From the NCBI GenBank assembly GCA_018398815.1, contig CM031595.1, positions 134,660,668 to 134,724,667 of the forward strand: 64,000 bases of DNA. The letters are read 5' to 3'. The notes beneath the pieces were generated by a model that worked only from the letters and a program-made list of their open reading frames with translations, was not told the DNA's origin and did not search any database. This DNA comes from Conus ventricosus (Eukaryota; Mollusca; Gastropoda; Neogastropoda; Conidae). Of the stretch, positions 40,157-52,500 are shown one piece after another (position 1 is the first letter of the stretch; every line of letters starts with the position of its first letter). The position numbers and the translations under genes were made by a program.

Positions 40157-41354
40157 CAGGCATGGTACTGAAGGAAAATCATTTTTCCCTGAAAATGTTT
40201 GGGGGTCCAGGGGCAGCGCCCCCTGAAGCTGAAGGTTTTTCAGCAATTCTAGCCTGTAAAATAAGCCTCTCCTTGAACTAATTTCAGTTCTTCATACTAA
40301 GCAATTTCTGCCACAAAATAAGCTCTCCTAGAATCACTTTATCAGTCATTCCTTCAACCCAAAGGAGGTTTTAAACCCAAGTAGTCACATAGCAAAAATG
40401 AGTACATATCTACATTGCTTTAGGTGGCATACATTAAGTCACGTTTTACTTACTATGTCAGTGAAGCACACACACAGTGTACACACAGGAGACCCCTCAT
40501 TTTGCACAACTTTGGTCATCATGTCCAGCACCACCAACACAGCATAGCACAGCACAGCAAAGTAGTGGTCTATTTCATGTCTTGAGTTCCTGTTTTGTTT
40601 ACTACACATATGTTCAATTCTTTTATGATCCGTCTCCTCTACATTAGTTACTCCTTTTACTTTTTACATCTATCTGAATACAGTACAAAATGAGTTTAAG
40701 TTTTGTGTCTCTTTTAACGTACAAATTTTAAGTTATGTGTCTCTTCAGTGCAAGCAATGTGAATGAGATGAAGACTACTTTTTGCCTGATTTCTCAGCCA
40801 TCTGCTTCACGAGCAGAGCCTACTTTTTGTAATGTCCAAACCTCATTCTCTTTGCCTCCTGTCTGTAATGTTCAATGGCTTTTCTCTTTGAAGCCAGCCA
40901 AATGTGTTCCTTCTGGAACAGTTCAAACTTTTTCTTTCTTTCTTCCTTTTTCTTTCTCCAAAATGTGGTGGTAAGTCTATCAACTGTTCCAAGCACGACG
41001 AAAACGTTTCATTTTCGTGGCTCCTGTTCAGCCAATCCCATCGCCATTTGTTAGCCACACCAGCATCAATATCTCCTGTCGCAGAATTTCGCGGAACTAT
41101 GTCGCTTTGGCATTTTTATTTTTTCCTTCTTTTTCTTTAATCTTGTTCAAATTCGATCACGTCGACCCAGAGCGGAAAGCAGTGGCGAATGTCACGAAAG
41201 CAGTCCTGCTCAATGCTACTTCTCACGAGACGGCTTGAAGTGAATGACCTGAAACGAACTAAGTGGACTGGTCTCGTCGGGCACGGCTGGTTTTTTTTTT
41301 TTTTTTTTTTTTTTTTTGCTTTTCGCGGATTTCCGCGAATATGTACCATGCCTG
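40157..41354. mobile_element. hAT-like non-autonomous DNA transposon
   Basis: Perfect 12-bp terminal inverted repeats CAGGCATGGTAC (40157-40168 and 41343-41354), flanked by the direct repeat GCCAC (40152-40156 and 41355-41359). An internal GGGGTCCAGGGGCAGCGCCC block near 40202 and CGCGGATTTCCGCG near 41327 are of a kind often seen in such elements. CAGG ends suggest hAT, but hAT normally makes 8-bp duplications, so the superfamily is uncertain. No transposase is seen. Confidence 0.6.
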
Positions 41355-41359
41355 GCCAC

Positions 41360-43543
41360 AGGAAAATACCAGTAAATAAAAACAAACTAGGCCCGTTTTC
41401 AGCCATAGTTTTCAACAATATATTTACTGTTCTTCTGAATACTGTGTGCGCGCGTGTGTAGAATTATTATCAAGCTCCTCTAAAGCGAGCATCCATAGCT
41501 CCATTGGTTTAGCAAGGCTTTATATTCTTCCCTGGGAATTCAGGTCAAAGGGGAGCCTTCCATGGATTACTGGACTTTTCAACAGAAATCTCTTCCTAAA
41601 AGGCAGAAAATGAGTTTGAAACGGATTGAATCCAAGATTCAGATGAATTCCAACTTAATCTGATAAGTGAGTGTAAATAACCAAAATTTTCTTAATACAA
41701 AATCACAAATATCCAGATATGATTACTCAATACTGTCATGAAGCAGTTTCATTCAGTTGCATTTTAGCATTAAAAAGAAAAAAAGAATGGCACTCTGAAT
41801 TCACTGTCATATCAACATGAATAGATGGCATCTTTACAGGGAAAAAAACCATCATGCAGCCCCACGCATCTGCAACACTTGTGTCGACAGGAATGTTACC
41901 CCAAGAAATGTTTGCTTCTGGCAACAGAACATGGTCAATGAAACTAGTGTACAGAGGTAGCCTTTTACTTTTATTCTTAAATCTAGGTTGCCTTAGCCTG
42001 GTGTTGCACAACATACCTCACGATGGAAATACCTACTGCACACCCACTATTCGGAACAACATATGTTATAAATTTTTTCTTATGTCATGTCATACAAAAT
42101 ACCTATGGCAAAGTGGCACGTGTTTGAACCATTGCATTACACAGCTCGACTGGTGCAGAAAAAGATAAAAAATACCAAGTCTAATTGGCTTCTGGTCCCA
42201 GATTCTTTCTGTTTTCAATACTGAACCCTAAACTTTAAATGGCAATGGAAAACATAGATCAGAAACTTGGTTCTAAACTTATTAATAATTTGGTGCAGGC
42301 CTTTTCACTTCTATCAGTTACGCTTCAGTATGAAAGAAAATCTCAAATGAGGCAGGGTACAGTAAATAGTACATAAAAACAATGCAATACTACCTCATTT
42401 ACCAAAAACACTTCAAACCCCATTTCAACCAAACACGTATCAGGTGGAACCACAGTGCTGCATGCACGCTTTGGTACAACATGCTGCTTCTTAGCCAGCC
42501 CTTTCAAACATGTATTGTACACTGGAACTTTTCCATTCACCATGTTGAGATAGTCGAGGTCCTGAGGACCCACTTAGTCTAAACAAAGAAATGTTCTTTA
42601 TTTTCCAAAAATAGTATATAGAACAAGAACATATTCAGCTTTCACATCTCACAGCACACCACCACATTTGAGTTCGGTTTGTGAGTTTTAATAAAAGTAT
42701 TAAACACACAGATAATGACATGATGTTGACTGTACATAATGGATGATGGGAAAGCATCTATCCCTTGCTCCATGGAATGCCTGGCAACCTGGTTTTGGAC
42801 TGCTCTACGGTTTTCAGGTGGCTAGCTGACAGCAAGGGACTGAAGTTAAAAGCATTCCAACCAGACGTGCTGGGGAGCCAAGCCTCATTCCTTTGAACAG
42901 AACACAAATATCCCAATCAATATATAAGCATGCTTTTTTTCCAAGATGACTGAAAATATGAGACAAACAACCCTTTTTCATGAATATCCCATCTGGTGCA
43001 CCTACACTTCAAAACAGAAAAACTGCATTAATCCAATCAGATGTACTGGAACCTAAAGTATCAATTAACTATCAACACACATCACACCTATCAATCTGTG
43101 AATGTGCTTGGTTGTCGTCTGAGAACTGAAACATGAATAGTTAAAGACACAGAAAAACATACAGGGCTTAAAATGGTCAGGCATAACGTATTTGCTTCCC
43201 TGCTGTCTATTTTTTTTTTTTTTTTTTTTTGGGGGGGGGTGTGGTTAAAACTTGGAAGGACAGGGCCTCGAGGTCCATTTTACTATTGACCAAATTTAAT
43301 CATCCATTTACTGGCACCAAGATCATCACAAGTTCAATTATCATTTGAAATCAAATCTCAAAATTTAATCAATGAAATTAATCCTTGCAGTCCAAATCAA
43401 TCAATATGATAAATTCTTCAGGCTAAGGAAGAAACAGCATGTCCATCACTTAACCGAACAAAATGAATGCAACTGTCAATCATGTCAGACCAATGGAAAA
43501 AATAAGGAATATCTTCAATGTCAAGTACAATATATTCATCCCC
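41360..43543. other. Non-coding stretch
   Basis: No supported gene. It has a long poly-T/poly-G run at about 43211-43240; otherwise AT-rich unique-looking DNA. Confidence 0.45.
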
Positions 43544-43557
43544 TTAACCTTTACCAG

Positions 43558-43667
43558 CCGAGTCGTCCAATAGTGGACGACAGGATTTCTCTCCCTTGAG
43601 CCCAGTCGTCCAATAGTGGACGACAGGATTTCTCTCCCTTGAGCCGAGTCGTCCAATAGTGGACGAC
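43558..43667. repeat. 43-bp tandem repeat built on a perfect palindrome
   Basis: Each unit has GTCGTCCA-ATAG-TGGACGAC, an 8-bp perfect inverted repeat with a 4-base loop, at 43562, 43605 and 43648. The linker is CAGGATTTCTCTCCCTTGAG. Confidence 0.93.
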
Positions 43668-44729
43668 GGGAACATAAAAAATTCCTACACTTTGCATGAA
43701 ATGGTCCAAGGGAAAAAACCTCTGTAACTAGTCTTGGGATGTTGGAACGAGTTGTCGACCATACTTTCAGTGGCCTAGTGTGAACTTGGCTGACTCCACG
43801 ACCTTTGGAACAAAGCACCGAGAGCCCGACCACGCGGCACGTTTCCTGTGTCGGAAGAAATGTCGGTCAGGCGAAGGGATGCTAACAATTTCTCGTGCAA
43901 TGAAGTGCTTGAAATCGTATTACAAAGTGGATCTGGTGATGATTGGAGTTGAGTGTTTGTTCTTTCCTGTGACACCTAACACAAGACCGTCAGTTGTTGT
44001 AGAGCTACCGTAAAAATAAATTGAAAAGTGGCCAAATGTGTGCGTCAGCAGGGAATTATCGCTGTGCACGGCGCACGGCGCCACGGAATGAGCGCGTGCG
44101 TGCGCGCTCGTCTGGAAAGAATTAAATCTTGCAAGGCGAGCATCGACTGGCCATGTACTTGAAGCACATGATGAAACAAATGTTCTAGGAAAATTCTGAG
44201 AACCTCTATTCGTTCTTTGGATGTAAAAGGCATCTTGAAATATTTGACCTTTTGGGGTGGAGGGCTGGAGGGAGGGCCGAGATCTATTTCTACGAGTGAA
44301 TTTCACCAAAAAGGAGATGATCTTAAGCCCGTAAAATAAGAACACGGCATGAAAAAAAAAGTACAATAAAACTGCTGTGAAGTCATTCAATCGAAACCTA
44401 ATGAAATTAGATCATAAAAAGAAAATCCAAATATCAGTTTCTAAAGTGTCCATTATACAACATATTTCATGGTATCCACCCACATATCCACACGATTAGG
44501 TCAACTAAAGCCATCCTGCCTCCCTACCATACAAAATCTTATGCAATTTCAATTTTCACTATCGCTTATACACAAACATCCGCCTTCTAGTAAAGAAAAA
44601 CAGGATTTGGAGCAGAAAGAATTCAAAAAGGGAAACTGTCAATGTTAAGATCAAGTGCTAGATCATCTCCCCCTACCCTCTGCAATACACACACACACAC
44701 TAAATTTCTCTCTTTCATTCTGATCTCAC

Positions 44730-44802
44730 CTTTCAGATCCTAACGATTGTAGGGATGTATCCACCAGAATGGCCTCCTCTCTTCTGGTCTTGCCATAGCC
44801 AC
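44730..44802 (-). CDS. Candidate 3' coding exon of an hnRNP A/B-like protein
   Basis: The acceptor TTTTTTTCAAG precedes 44802 and the donor CTGAAAG-GTGAGA ends it at 44730. Translated from the preceding candidate exon it begins GGYGKTRR. In a second frame it continues RGGHSGGYIP and soon meets TGA at 44735-44733. The known C-terminus of hnRNP A/B proteins is of the form SGYGK...RRGGH...PY. The motif is thus present but split over two frames by two extra bases near AGAGAGG. The RRM domains were not found within the window. Confidence 0.4.
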
Positions 44803-45107
44803 CTTGAAAAAAAAAAGCAATTATAATGCTGGTTAATCTACAGACTTGACTACAAAGACTTCCCAGATAGCAAAACCAAATTTAACTTATTCTTGCAAAC
44901 TTTGTATGCATTCTGAACAGATTATTCATTGTCACTCTGAAAGCCAACTTTTCTATGATGGTACCCCCAAAACCAATGCATATATGTAGGGGAGGGAGGG
45001 CTAGAGACTACCATGTCAGATGAAGATGTTCGTTTATAAATCAAGGTTGACAAGAATCATTTTTCGGTATGACATACTTCCTGGAGGCTTTCTTCAATAT
45101 TGTTTGT

Positions 45108-45136
45108 GTGGAAAATAGTGTTACTCTATTTTCCAC
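45108..45136. repeat. Perfect 11-bp inverted repeat
   Basis: GTGGAAAATAG, a 7-base loop, then CTATTTTCCAC. Confidence 0.85.
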
Positions 45137-47194
45137 GATTAAAACCAGTTCTGTTTTCATGCCACGTTTTAAAAATACAACTAAACTCTTTTCATCCAAA
45201 TCACAGGAAATTCTAGTATCCAGGATCAAAGATTCCAGCCACAACATGGTTGATCATGTGGCAAAATTCTTCTTCCCTTTCTTTGTATTAGTTTGTACCA
45301 TTTTTCTTTTCTTCGAGTAGAAACTAAAAATTGTAGTACTCAGCAATATCCTACACGAAAGAAAAAAATGGCTAGAAAAGGAAAGCAAACCGTATCAAAT
45401 TTCTTATGCGATTCAAAGACGTCTATAATCATTAAGTATAATTTTAAAAAAATTTAAAAAAGAAAAAAAAACAAATTCAGTAACTAATTTTGTCTTCAAA
45501 ATCAAATATCTGGTCAAAATAAAGCTGAAAAACCCCTGTATTAATCTCAGCCCATATCAGCATTCTAGTAACATATTTCTCTTTGGGTTTAACTCTCTTG
45601 TTCATACAGCGTTAAGACAGTGCAGCAAAGTCATGTAGCAATTTCCTGTAGACTTTTGTAATGAAGATCAGAACATTATCAATCCCCATTCCTTTTTCCA
45701 AAAAAAAAAAAAAAAGTGTATGGGTGTGTCGTGTGAGGAATTCAACATTTGAAAGACATGTCTCAAAAATAACATCCATTAAACATGTAAAATTGTCATT
45801 ATCATAAATAATAATCATAGTAGGAATTATAGTTTTATACATTATTCATTTCTGATAAAATCTCCACACACTCACACACATGCCTCAAATGCTTTGGTGT
45901 CTACGCAACTTCCAGTGTTTTCAGAAAAATTTTTACCATCATATGAAAGTTTGTTTTACTTGCGGGCCAAGTAACTAATTGCACTTGAGAAAGGATAAGT
46001 ACCGTAAAGAAATCATCTCTGTTCAAACAGCCACACCAACAGAAACATGGACATGCAGACAACATTTCTTAAGATATTTTTAGTTAACAGTTTCACAGTG
46101 AAATATAATTTGGACAGGGGAGCAAGAACAGAAATTTCAAGTGTTTCTAGTGCGAGTGTTATTCTATTTCAAAACATAGAGAATTCTTACTATGAACATA
46201 AACCAGTTGGAAAAAAAAAAAAAGCATATTGGTGAGAACAGCCAAGAGGAAATATTTAGACCACAGACAAAGACTGCTTTTCTGTTAACAATTGTTTTTT
46301 TTTTTTTTGTTATCAAGTTAAGGTGGCTGAAGTACACAATTTGAATTTTGCGCTCCTAAAATGTGTGAAGCACTGAAACTGTCCACACATGGAATGTGAC
46401 CTCACTCTATCACTATAGTTCTTAGTGTAACTTTGTCGTCTTTCTTTTTTAATCACAAGCTTGTTAAAATATCATTTGTGCTTACAAATGTCCTAGCACA
46501 ATCTCCCTCCCCCCCCCCCCCCCCCCCCAAATTCCTTCCCCTTCCAATCACCTTACCGAAATACCTAACAGATTCCCTCAACAAATTAAAGAAGTCAGAA
46601 CACTGACATAAATATGGAGTAAATGCCGCATGATTACAACAAAATACATACCATCTTAAACGAGTTATTTCAAGGGAATCAAGTCACTTTTCTCAACATG
46701 TTCAAATCCTTTTAATGATGATTTGTCACAAGTACCTAAACCCACAAAAATGTACTCTTGCATGCAGGCAATGACAACTTGTTCAAAAATAAAGTAACAA
46801 CCAAAACATATATGTGTTTTCAGTGATCATTTTTTGTTGAAAATCTATGCTCAAAATGGCCCACTGTGACCAACTTCTATGGGCCATTTCCAAATTTTAG
46901 GGTCATTCTGTCAGGAATTAATAACTTCCTCTTTTTAGGAGGCATGGTGCTTTCTTCTTCAGACAGAAAAACGGCGACGCGCAAACAACTTTTCGTGTGT
47001 GAAAAGCGCTCGAAAACAAGGCCCTGGGGTAGATGAAAAGATTGCTTCTGACTGGGCAGACCAGGCCGCCTGATTGTAAGTCTCATCCAATGACATTTTA
47101 CGTCACATTAGCTGTCGCTGGTAGCAGACAATTTTGTTGGGGGAGTCTACAGACTGTAAGCGCACAGCACTCTTGTGTCAAAACTTTATAACGA

Positions 47195-47263
47195 TGCGCC
47201 AATCGGCGCACAGCTTAAGATTTTTATGGTTTTTTTTTTTTTAATTTATGCGCCAAGGGCGCA
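47195..47263. repeat. Two hairpins with identical stems
   Basis: TGCGCC-aatc-GGCGCA at 47195-47210 and TGCGCC-aag-GGCGCA at 47249-47263, with a T-rich spacer. Confidence 0.8.
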
Positions 47264-47709
47264 AGGCGCTGACATAAAATGATCACGGGTTTTAAACAAT
47301 AAAAACATTTATATCAACCTCATTAATCAGTAAAAATCAATGTACATGTTCATTGCACTCAAAATACTGCTGGTTGAAGTGGTGTTATTTGAAAGCGCCA
47401 TCAAGCTGTTTTCCTGTTACCAGAATCAAGGCCACAAACGCAGCAAGTAAAAATACCATGAAAACACCAACACATAATGAAAAACAGCACTTGACAAAGA
47501 GAATGGAATCAGATACCATCTGCAGCTGAAAAGTTTTATCACACCTGCAAATGGTACATCAATGAATAAACCGATCAAAACTTTAAAAATCATTCATACA
47601 TTCACCACAGTTTATTATAGCCAAGCTGATAGAACAGACATCAATTCTGATTTGAAAGACAACAATAACGCACACAAATACAACTGAAACTGCTAAAAGT
47701 AAAACAAAC

Positions 47710-47740
<31 letters not shown>

Positions 47741-48476
47741 CCAAAGAAAAACAAACCCCCTGAAATCAGCACACAAACATAAATGACAATATTCTGGTAA
47801 ACACTGCAAAACACAACAAAAAAACAGAAAAAAAAAACCCAAACAAACATGACACACACACACAGCAGAAAGCGCCCAAACAACGCAACTAAAGCACAAA
47901 CAAAAACTGAACCAGAAGCTGCCAACAAACAATGGCAAAACCGCAATAACAGGTGTTGAGTTTAAAGAACTGAAACTGAATGAACAAGTTTATGAAAGAA
48001 AAACTAAAGGCAAAGAAATAGGACATGTCGTGCACTGGTCAATTCAAATTATCTTTTTTTTTTCTCTCTCTCATCCATTTTTTTCTTTTTGATAATTTTT
48101 TTTGTTTTTAGTGACCGGACGAGAAAAAACTCTAGGACACACACACAAAATATACATTTCTACTGGAGTTCTCTTCCATACTCTGTGAGGAAAATAAGTG
48201 ATAAAGTGGGGTGTGGGATGAAAGAGGATAGGGGGGTGTAGGGTAAGCCTCTCAGGCCTTTGGAAAATATGCAACAATTTTAACTCTACCACCCTGTCCC
48301 ACCCATGCAGCGCTGGAGGGGGAAAAAGGGACTGTTGTTTTGAAATCATTTTGCACCCCAGTTTGCATATCTTTTGCTCTGGAAACTTTGTAAAATCCTC
48401 TTCATTCATTTCCAACATTAAATTGAAAATAGATTTTTTCAAACTCTTCCCTGTAAAACCCACACTAAGCCCGACA

Positions 48477-48518
<42 letters not shown>

Positions 48519-48773
48519 CTCCCTACTCCCCCGATTTGTCTGAATTAAAAAAGAAATTTGCAAAAAATGCGGTAAACCAGCATGCCTAGAATAAATCTTG
48601 AGCCTTACAATGCTATCACTAAATCGCATTTCTTTGCAAACTTGCTTTCCATTTTGTTTCTGGCCTATTTGTATATATACCAGGGCGACACTGAAAATCT
48701 GAAGAAAAAAAAGAAAATGAGGGAGGGGTCCAGCACAATGGCGCGACGTAGCTAACAAAGATCGCTGGACCTG

Positions 48774-48860
48774 TGTTGTCTTCAACGATAGAGAGCTTTC
48801 CCTCATTTCCGGGCGCCTGCTACAGCGCTGCTTCGGTCATAATACCGCCGATTCAACTGC

Positions 48861-48899
<39 letters not shown>

Positions 48900-49010
48900 A
48901 CTGTTGTCTTCAACGATAGAGAGCGCTTCCTCATTTCTGTCGTCTGCTACAGTGCTGCTTCGGGCATAATACTGCCGATTCAACTGCCCCCCCCCCCCCC
49001 CCCCCCCCCC
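48774..49010. repeat. Duplicated unit of about 128 bp, each ending in poly-C
   Basis: TGTTGTCTTCAACGATAGAGAG begins copies at 48774 and 48902; each runs to GATTCAACTG and then poly-C (48862-48899 and 48987-49010). Confidence 0.93.
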
Positions 49011-49554
49011 GAATTTTTTTTTATGTGTAATAATGAAACTTGAAGAACGGAATCCCCCGTCTGGGGCCCTGCCAAGAAAACAAATTTCAGTCACCCAGAT
49101 GGGAAAAGTGGCACCCATGTATGTATGTATATATATAAAATATCTATATATATATATATAAATTTAAATTTTGCTTTCTTTTCTTTCTGTAGACGGGGCA
49201 GAATTCAGAATGTGATGATGCCTTATAATATGGCAGAAGCATCAACTATACAAATATGAATGACGTGGGTAGCTGCCTTGATCAAGTTTTCTCAGTTTTC
49301 AAAAATTTATGCTGCACAGCAAAAACATTATAAAAAAAAAAGTAGCAAGCAAACAACCAATCCAAAACGCTGAACAAGACCAAATCAAAACTTGAAGACA
49401 GGAAGTGAACTGTCCATTTTTCTTTTTCTTTCTTTTTCTCAATTTTCTCTCATGAAGGGGTTTGGGTAAAGATACAGACGAGTACTCAACTCCCATAAAC
49501 TTAAGATCGGCAGGGGGCTGATGACTAGCTAGACCATGGTGACACTCAACTCAC

Positions 49555-49594
49555 CTTCGTCCTGTCCATAGCCCCAGCCTCCGTAACCATAAAC
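49555..49594 (-). CDS. Candidate Gly/Tyr-rich exon of an hnRNP A/B-like protein
   Basis: A 40-bp exon between acceptor TTTTTAAG and donor GACGAAG-GTGAGT reads VYGYGGWGYGQDE in phase 0, leaving one base that fits the next exon in phase 1. Gly-Tyr repeats of this kind form the low-complexity tail of hnRNP proteins. It is 4.75 kb upstream of its partner; upstream exons would lie beyond 49.6 kb or outside the window. The small size keeps confidence modest. Confidence 0.42.
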
Positions 49595-52500
49595 CTTAAA
49601 AATTACAGAAAACTACATTACTCCAGTGCACTGGCTGCTGAAGGGGGGTGATGAACACGCATGCATGAAACACCCAAGTGAAAAACATCAGTGTACCTGA
49701 CAAACATCTTCTTTTTGTCATTTTCTTGTTTCCCAAATCAGAATTTGCATGTCCATGAACAACATTACCAGGCTTTTCAAACAGTACATAAACAAACAAA
49801 AAAGTGGATATTAAGTTGCCCCAATGTCTTATTCAAACTGACTCTCATTCAACTTTTAGTGTGCATTTGAGCAGGATTACTGAAGTCCAAGAAATACCCA
49901 TGGGAAAACTGTATGTTCATCATCCCATGCTTCTCATAGAAAGTCAACAACAAGAGCACATGTTCACAGGGATTCCAAGAAAATAATGCGATAAATTTTC
50001 GGTATTCTTGCTGAAATTTAACACAAAGTAACTGGAAAATAAATCCCTCAAACACTGTTGTTTTGTTTCATTCTTATGAAAGGAAAAAGCACTTCGCAAG
50101 TTAATGTGTTCGAGGAAAACAAAAAAAAAAGCACTTCAAAAATTATTTTGCAGGTCTCGAGGCCAATATCAAACCAATCCAGATTTGAAATTCAGTTGTT
50201 TTTTTTGTCTTATTACTTTTTTTTCTTTTCTTTAAAGAATAAAATTGACTGGGCTTATAAGATGGTATTAGTAGTGGTGACAAGAGGCCCGCACATATCC
50301 CAGAAACGATTAATACATCTAGTTGTCAATCTTTACAAGGGGGAAGCAACGGAAGCAGAGGGTGAAAATTCTTTTCTTTTCAACAATCAGATTTTCATCA
50401 GTAAGCCTAACCAAGCTGCTGCTTCATCACACATTTAAGGTTCACTACAGTGAAACTGTAAAATGCCTCAATGCTCCATTGCTAACTGCTGCTCTCTAAC
50501 TGCTGTAATAAACGTGAAAAAAATAAAACTGAATGTGTTAATCAGCCCTCTCTGCAGTACTGCCATGGTTCTAGTTCTTGTTTAGATCAGGATGTTTTTG
50601 ACCAGGACCCAGTTTTGCAACGGGGCCAATGTCAAGTCAGAAGCTTGCTCTCAAGACCTTGTCCTTGACACGCACACAGACCTTCCCCATGCAGCAGGAT
50701 CCAAACGTCAGGGTAAAAGCTTGTACCACTGAATTCAAGTACCACTGAATTCAAGTGATAACTCAACAAAAAAACACACAGTATATACACTTTTATTTGG
50801 AAAAGGACATTCTCTAATGCGCAGAAAGGAGTAGCACTGCAAGTTAAAATGACATATGAAACTTGAGGTTGTTTACTTTTTGAGTCTGGTGTAGATTTAC
50901 ACTATGAATGGTTTAAAATGTACGCTGAAATTATTCCAACTCAAACTTTTATCAGAAAAAACTGTGGCATACATAAAACTGCTATGTGCAACACAAGTTT
51001 GTTTCTAACACAAACCATCCGTGGTGACATGTTTTCTTAGTTTTATTCCATCGCTTCTGCTCCCTTCAATCAGTGTACTTGCAACAGCACTTCCCCAAAC
51101 ACCGTAACATTTGAGTTAAAAGACACTATGTATCTCACAGTATCAACTAGCTGCCATTGTCATCCATGGTCATTCTTGCTCCAACTGGATGTGACCCATT
51201 CCATGTTTCCAGTCATTTCTCTCACTTTAATCATTTTTCTATTGGCTACAAGTCTATGAAAGAATATTCAAAGTTTCAACTACTACTGTTCTTCCTGTGT
51301 ATATCCTTTGTTTCTCAGGATGTCAACATTTTTATTTCTTCGCTCATCATTACAGCAATTATGGAAACAGTGGAATGGTATTATCAATCACAATGAGATG
51401 GGGGAGAGGGGTGGGAACCCAATGAGTGTCCGGCTCTTTTCACACATTTCTTTTGTATGGAAACTGATCTGCATCCTACATTCTGCATCAAGTTTTGGAC
51501 AACTACTACATATAGAACTACTTTTGAAGTTTCATGTTCATTTTCTCAATTCACTGACTTGAATTATATGCGCAAACAATCACACATTCTAATGATAAAA
51601 ATTCATGTCAATAAATAAGAGTATTTTCAGACCTCAAACCAGGTTCTGAAAGTTGGGCAACATAAAATGTGTGGAACTGCCTGACCCCTGTGGAGTTGCC
51701 ATGCCAACGCTTTGCTGACCCCTTACATTCCCCCCCCAAAAAAATTTTGGAGAAAAAAGAAAAAATAACTTATATCTGCCAACTTACATGTACAAAAAGA
51801 TTAATCTAAAAAGGGAAAAAAAGAGGAGGGTAGGAGGGGGGAGAGCAAAAACCTTGTGATGTTCCATTATAACAACAACAGCGAGTAATAAAGAGCAATG
51901 TACTTCTACTTGTCAAACCTCTCCCTACGCACTGATCAACCTAACCTCCAAACATTTATGTTCAGTGTTCAAGCATGAATGTGCATCATGCATGTATATA
52001 ACTCTGGTAGCAATGACAACAGGGTTATTTATTAAAATGTCTGCAACATTAACAAAACAACTTGCTAACAATTTTCATATTGCAAGTAATTTCAATTCAC
52101 ACTAGAAGAAAAATAATGTAAAAAGGTAACAGGAGTCTATAGTATCAAACTCACAGTAGTAATACTGCATCTTAAATCCACCGACATGGAAAGAAAATAT
52201 AATAAAGAGAACTCTTTAGAAATTTTACTACCCAGAAGCCTCTCCTTTGTCAAAACGGTCTGATAACTGACATTTTCTATAAACAGACTGACCTTCATCT
52301 GCAATCAACCGACAACATGCCTAATATTTCTCGCTTGCTTCAGCCGCCTGTGCTCTTTGACCTCTTGTTGAGAAGTCTGACTAAAACACAATCCTCCATC
52401 TTAAACTGATGGCATCCCCGTCTTCTATCATCCTTGTGGGCCTTTCCTTCCCCTTGCACTCTTGAAAACAAAATCAATTTTTATTCCGCGTATGATCCAG

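Larger units (their letters stand above)
44803..49554. other. Intergenic or intronic stretch
   Basis: If the two hnRNP-like exons are real, this is one intron. It holds a perfect 11-bp hairpin at 45108-45136, poly-C at 46508-46528, a GC-richer block at 46900-47270 with two identical-stem hairpins, a poly-A run at 47713-47740, poly-A at 48481-48516 and a duplicated poly-C unit at 48774-49010. Confidence 0.5.

Noticed and set aside
41017..41238. 73-codon plus-strand frame with a hydrophobic core
   Set aside because: It lies wholly inside the hAT-like element and matches no transposase motif.
43544..44130. A second piggyBac element starting at the TTAA before the palindromic repeat
   Set aside because: No matching inverted end followed by TTAA could be found downstream.
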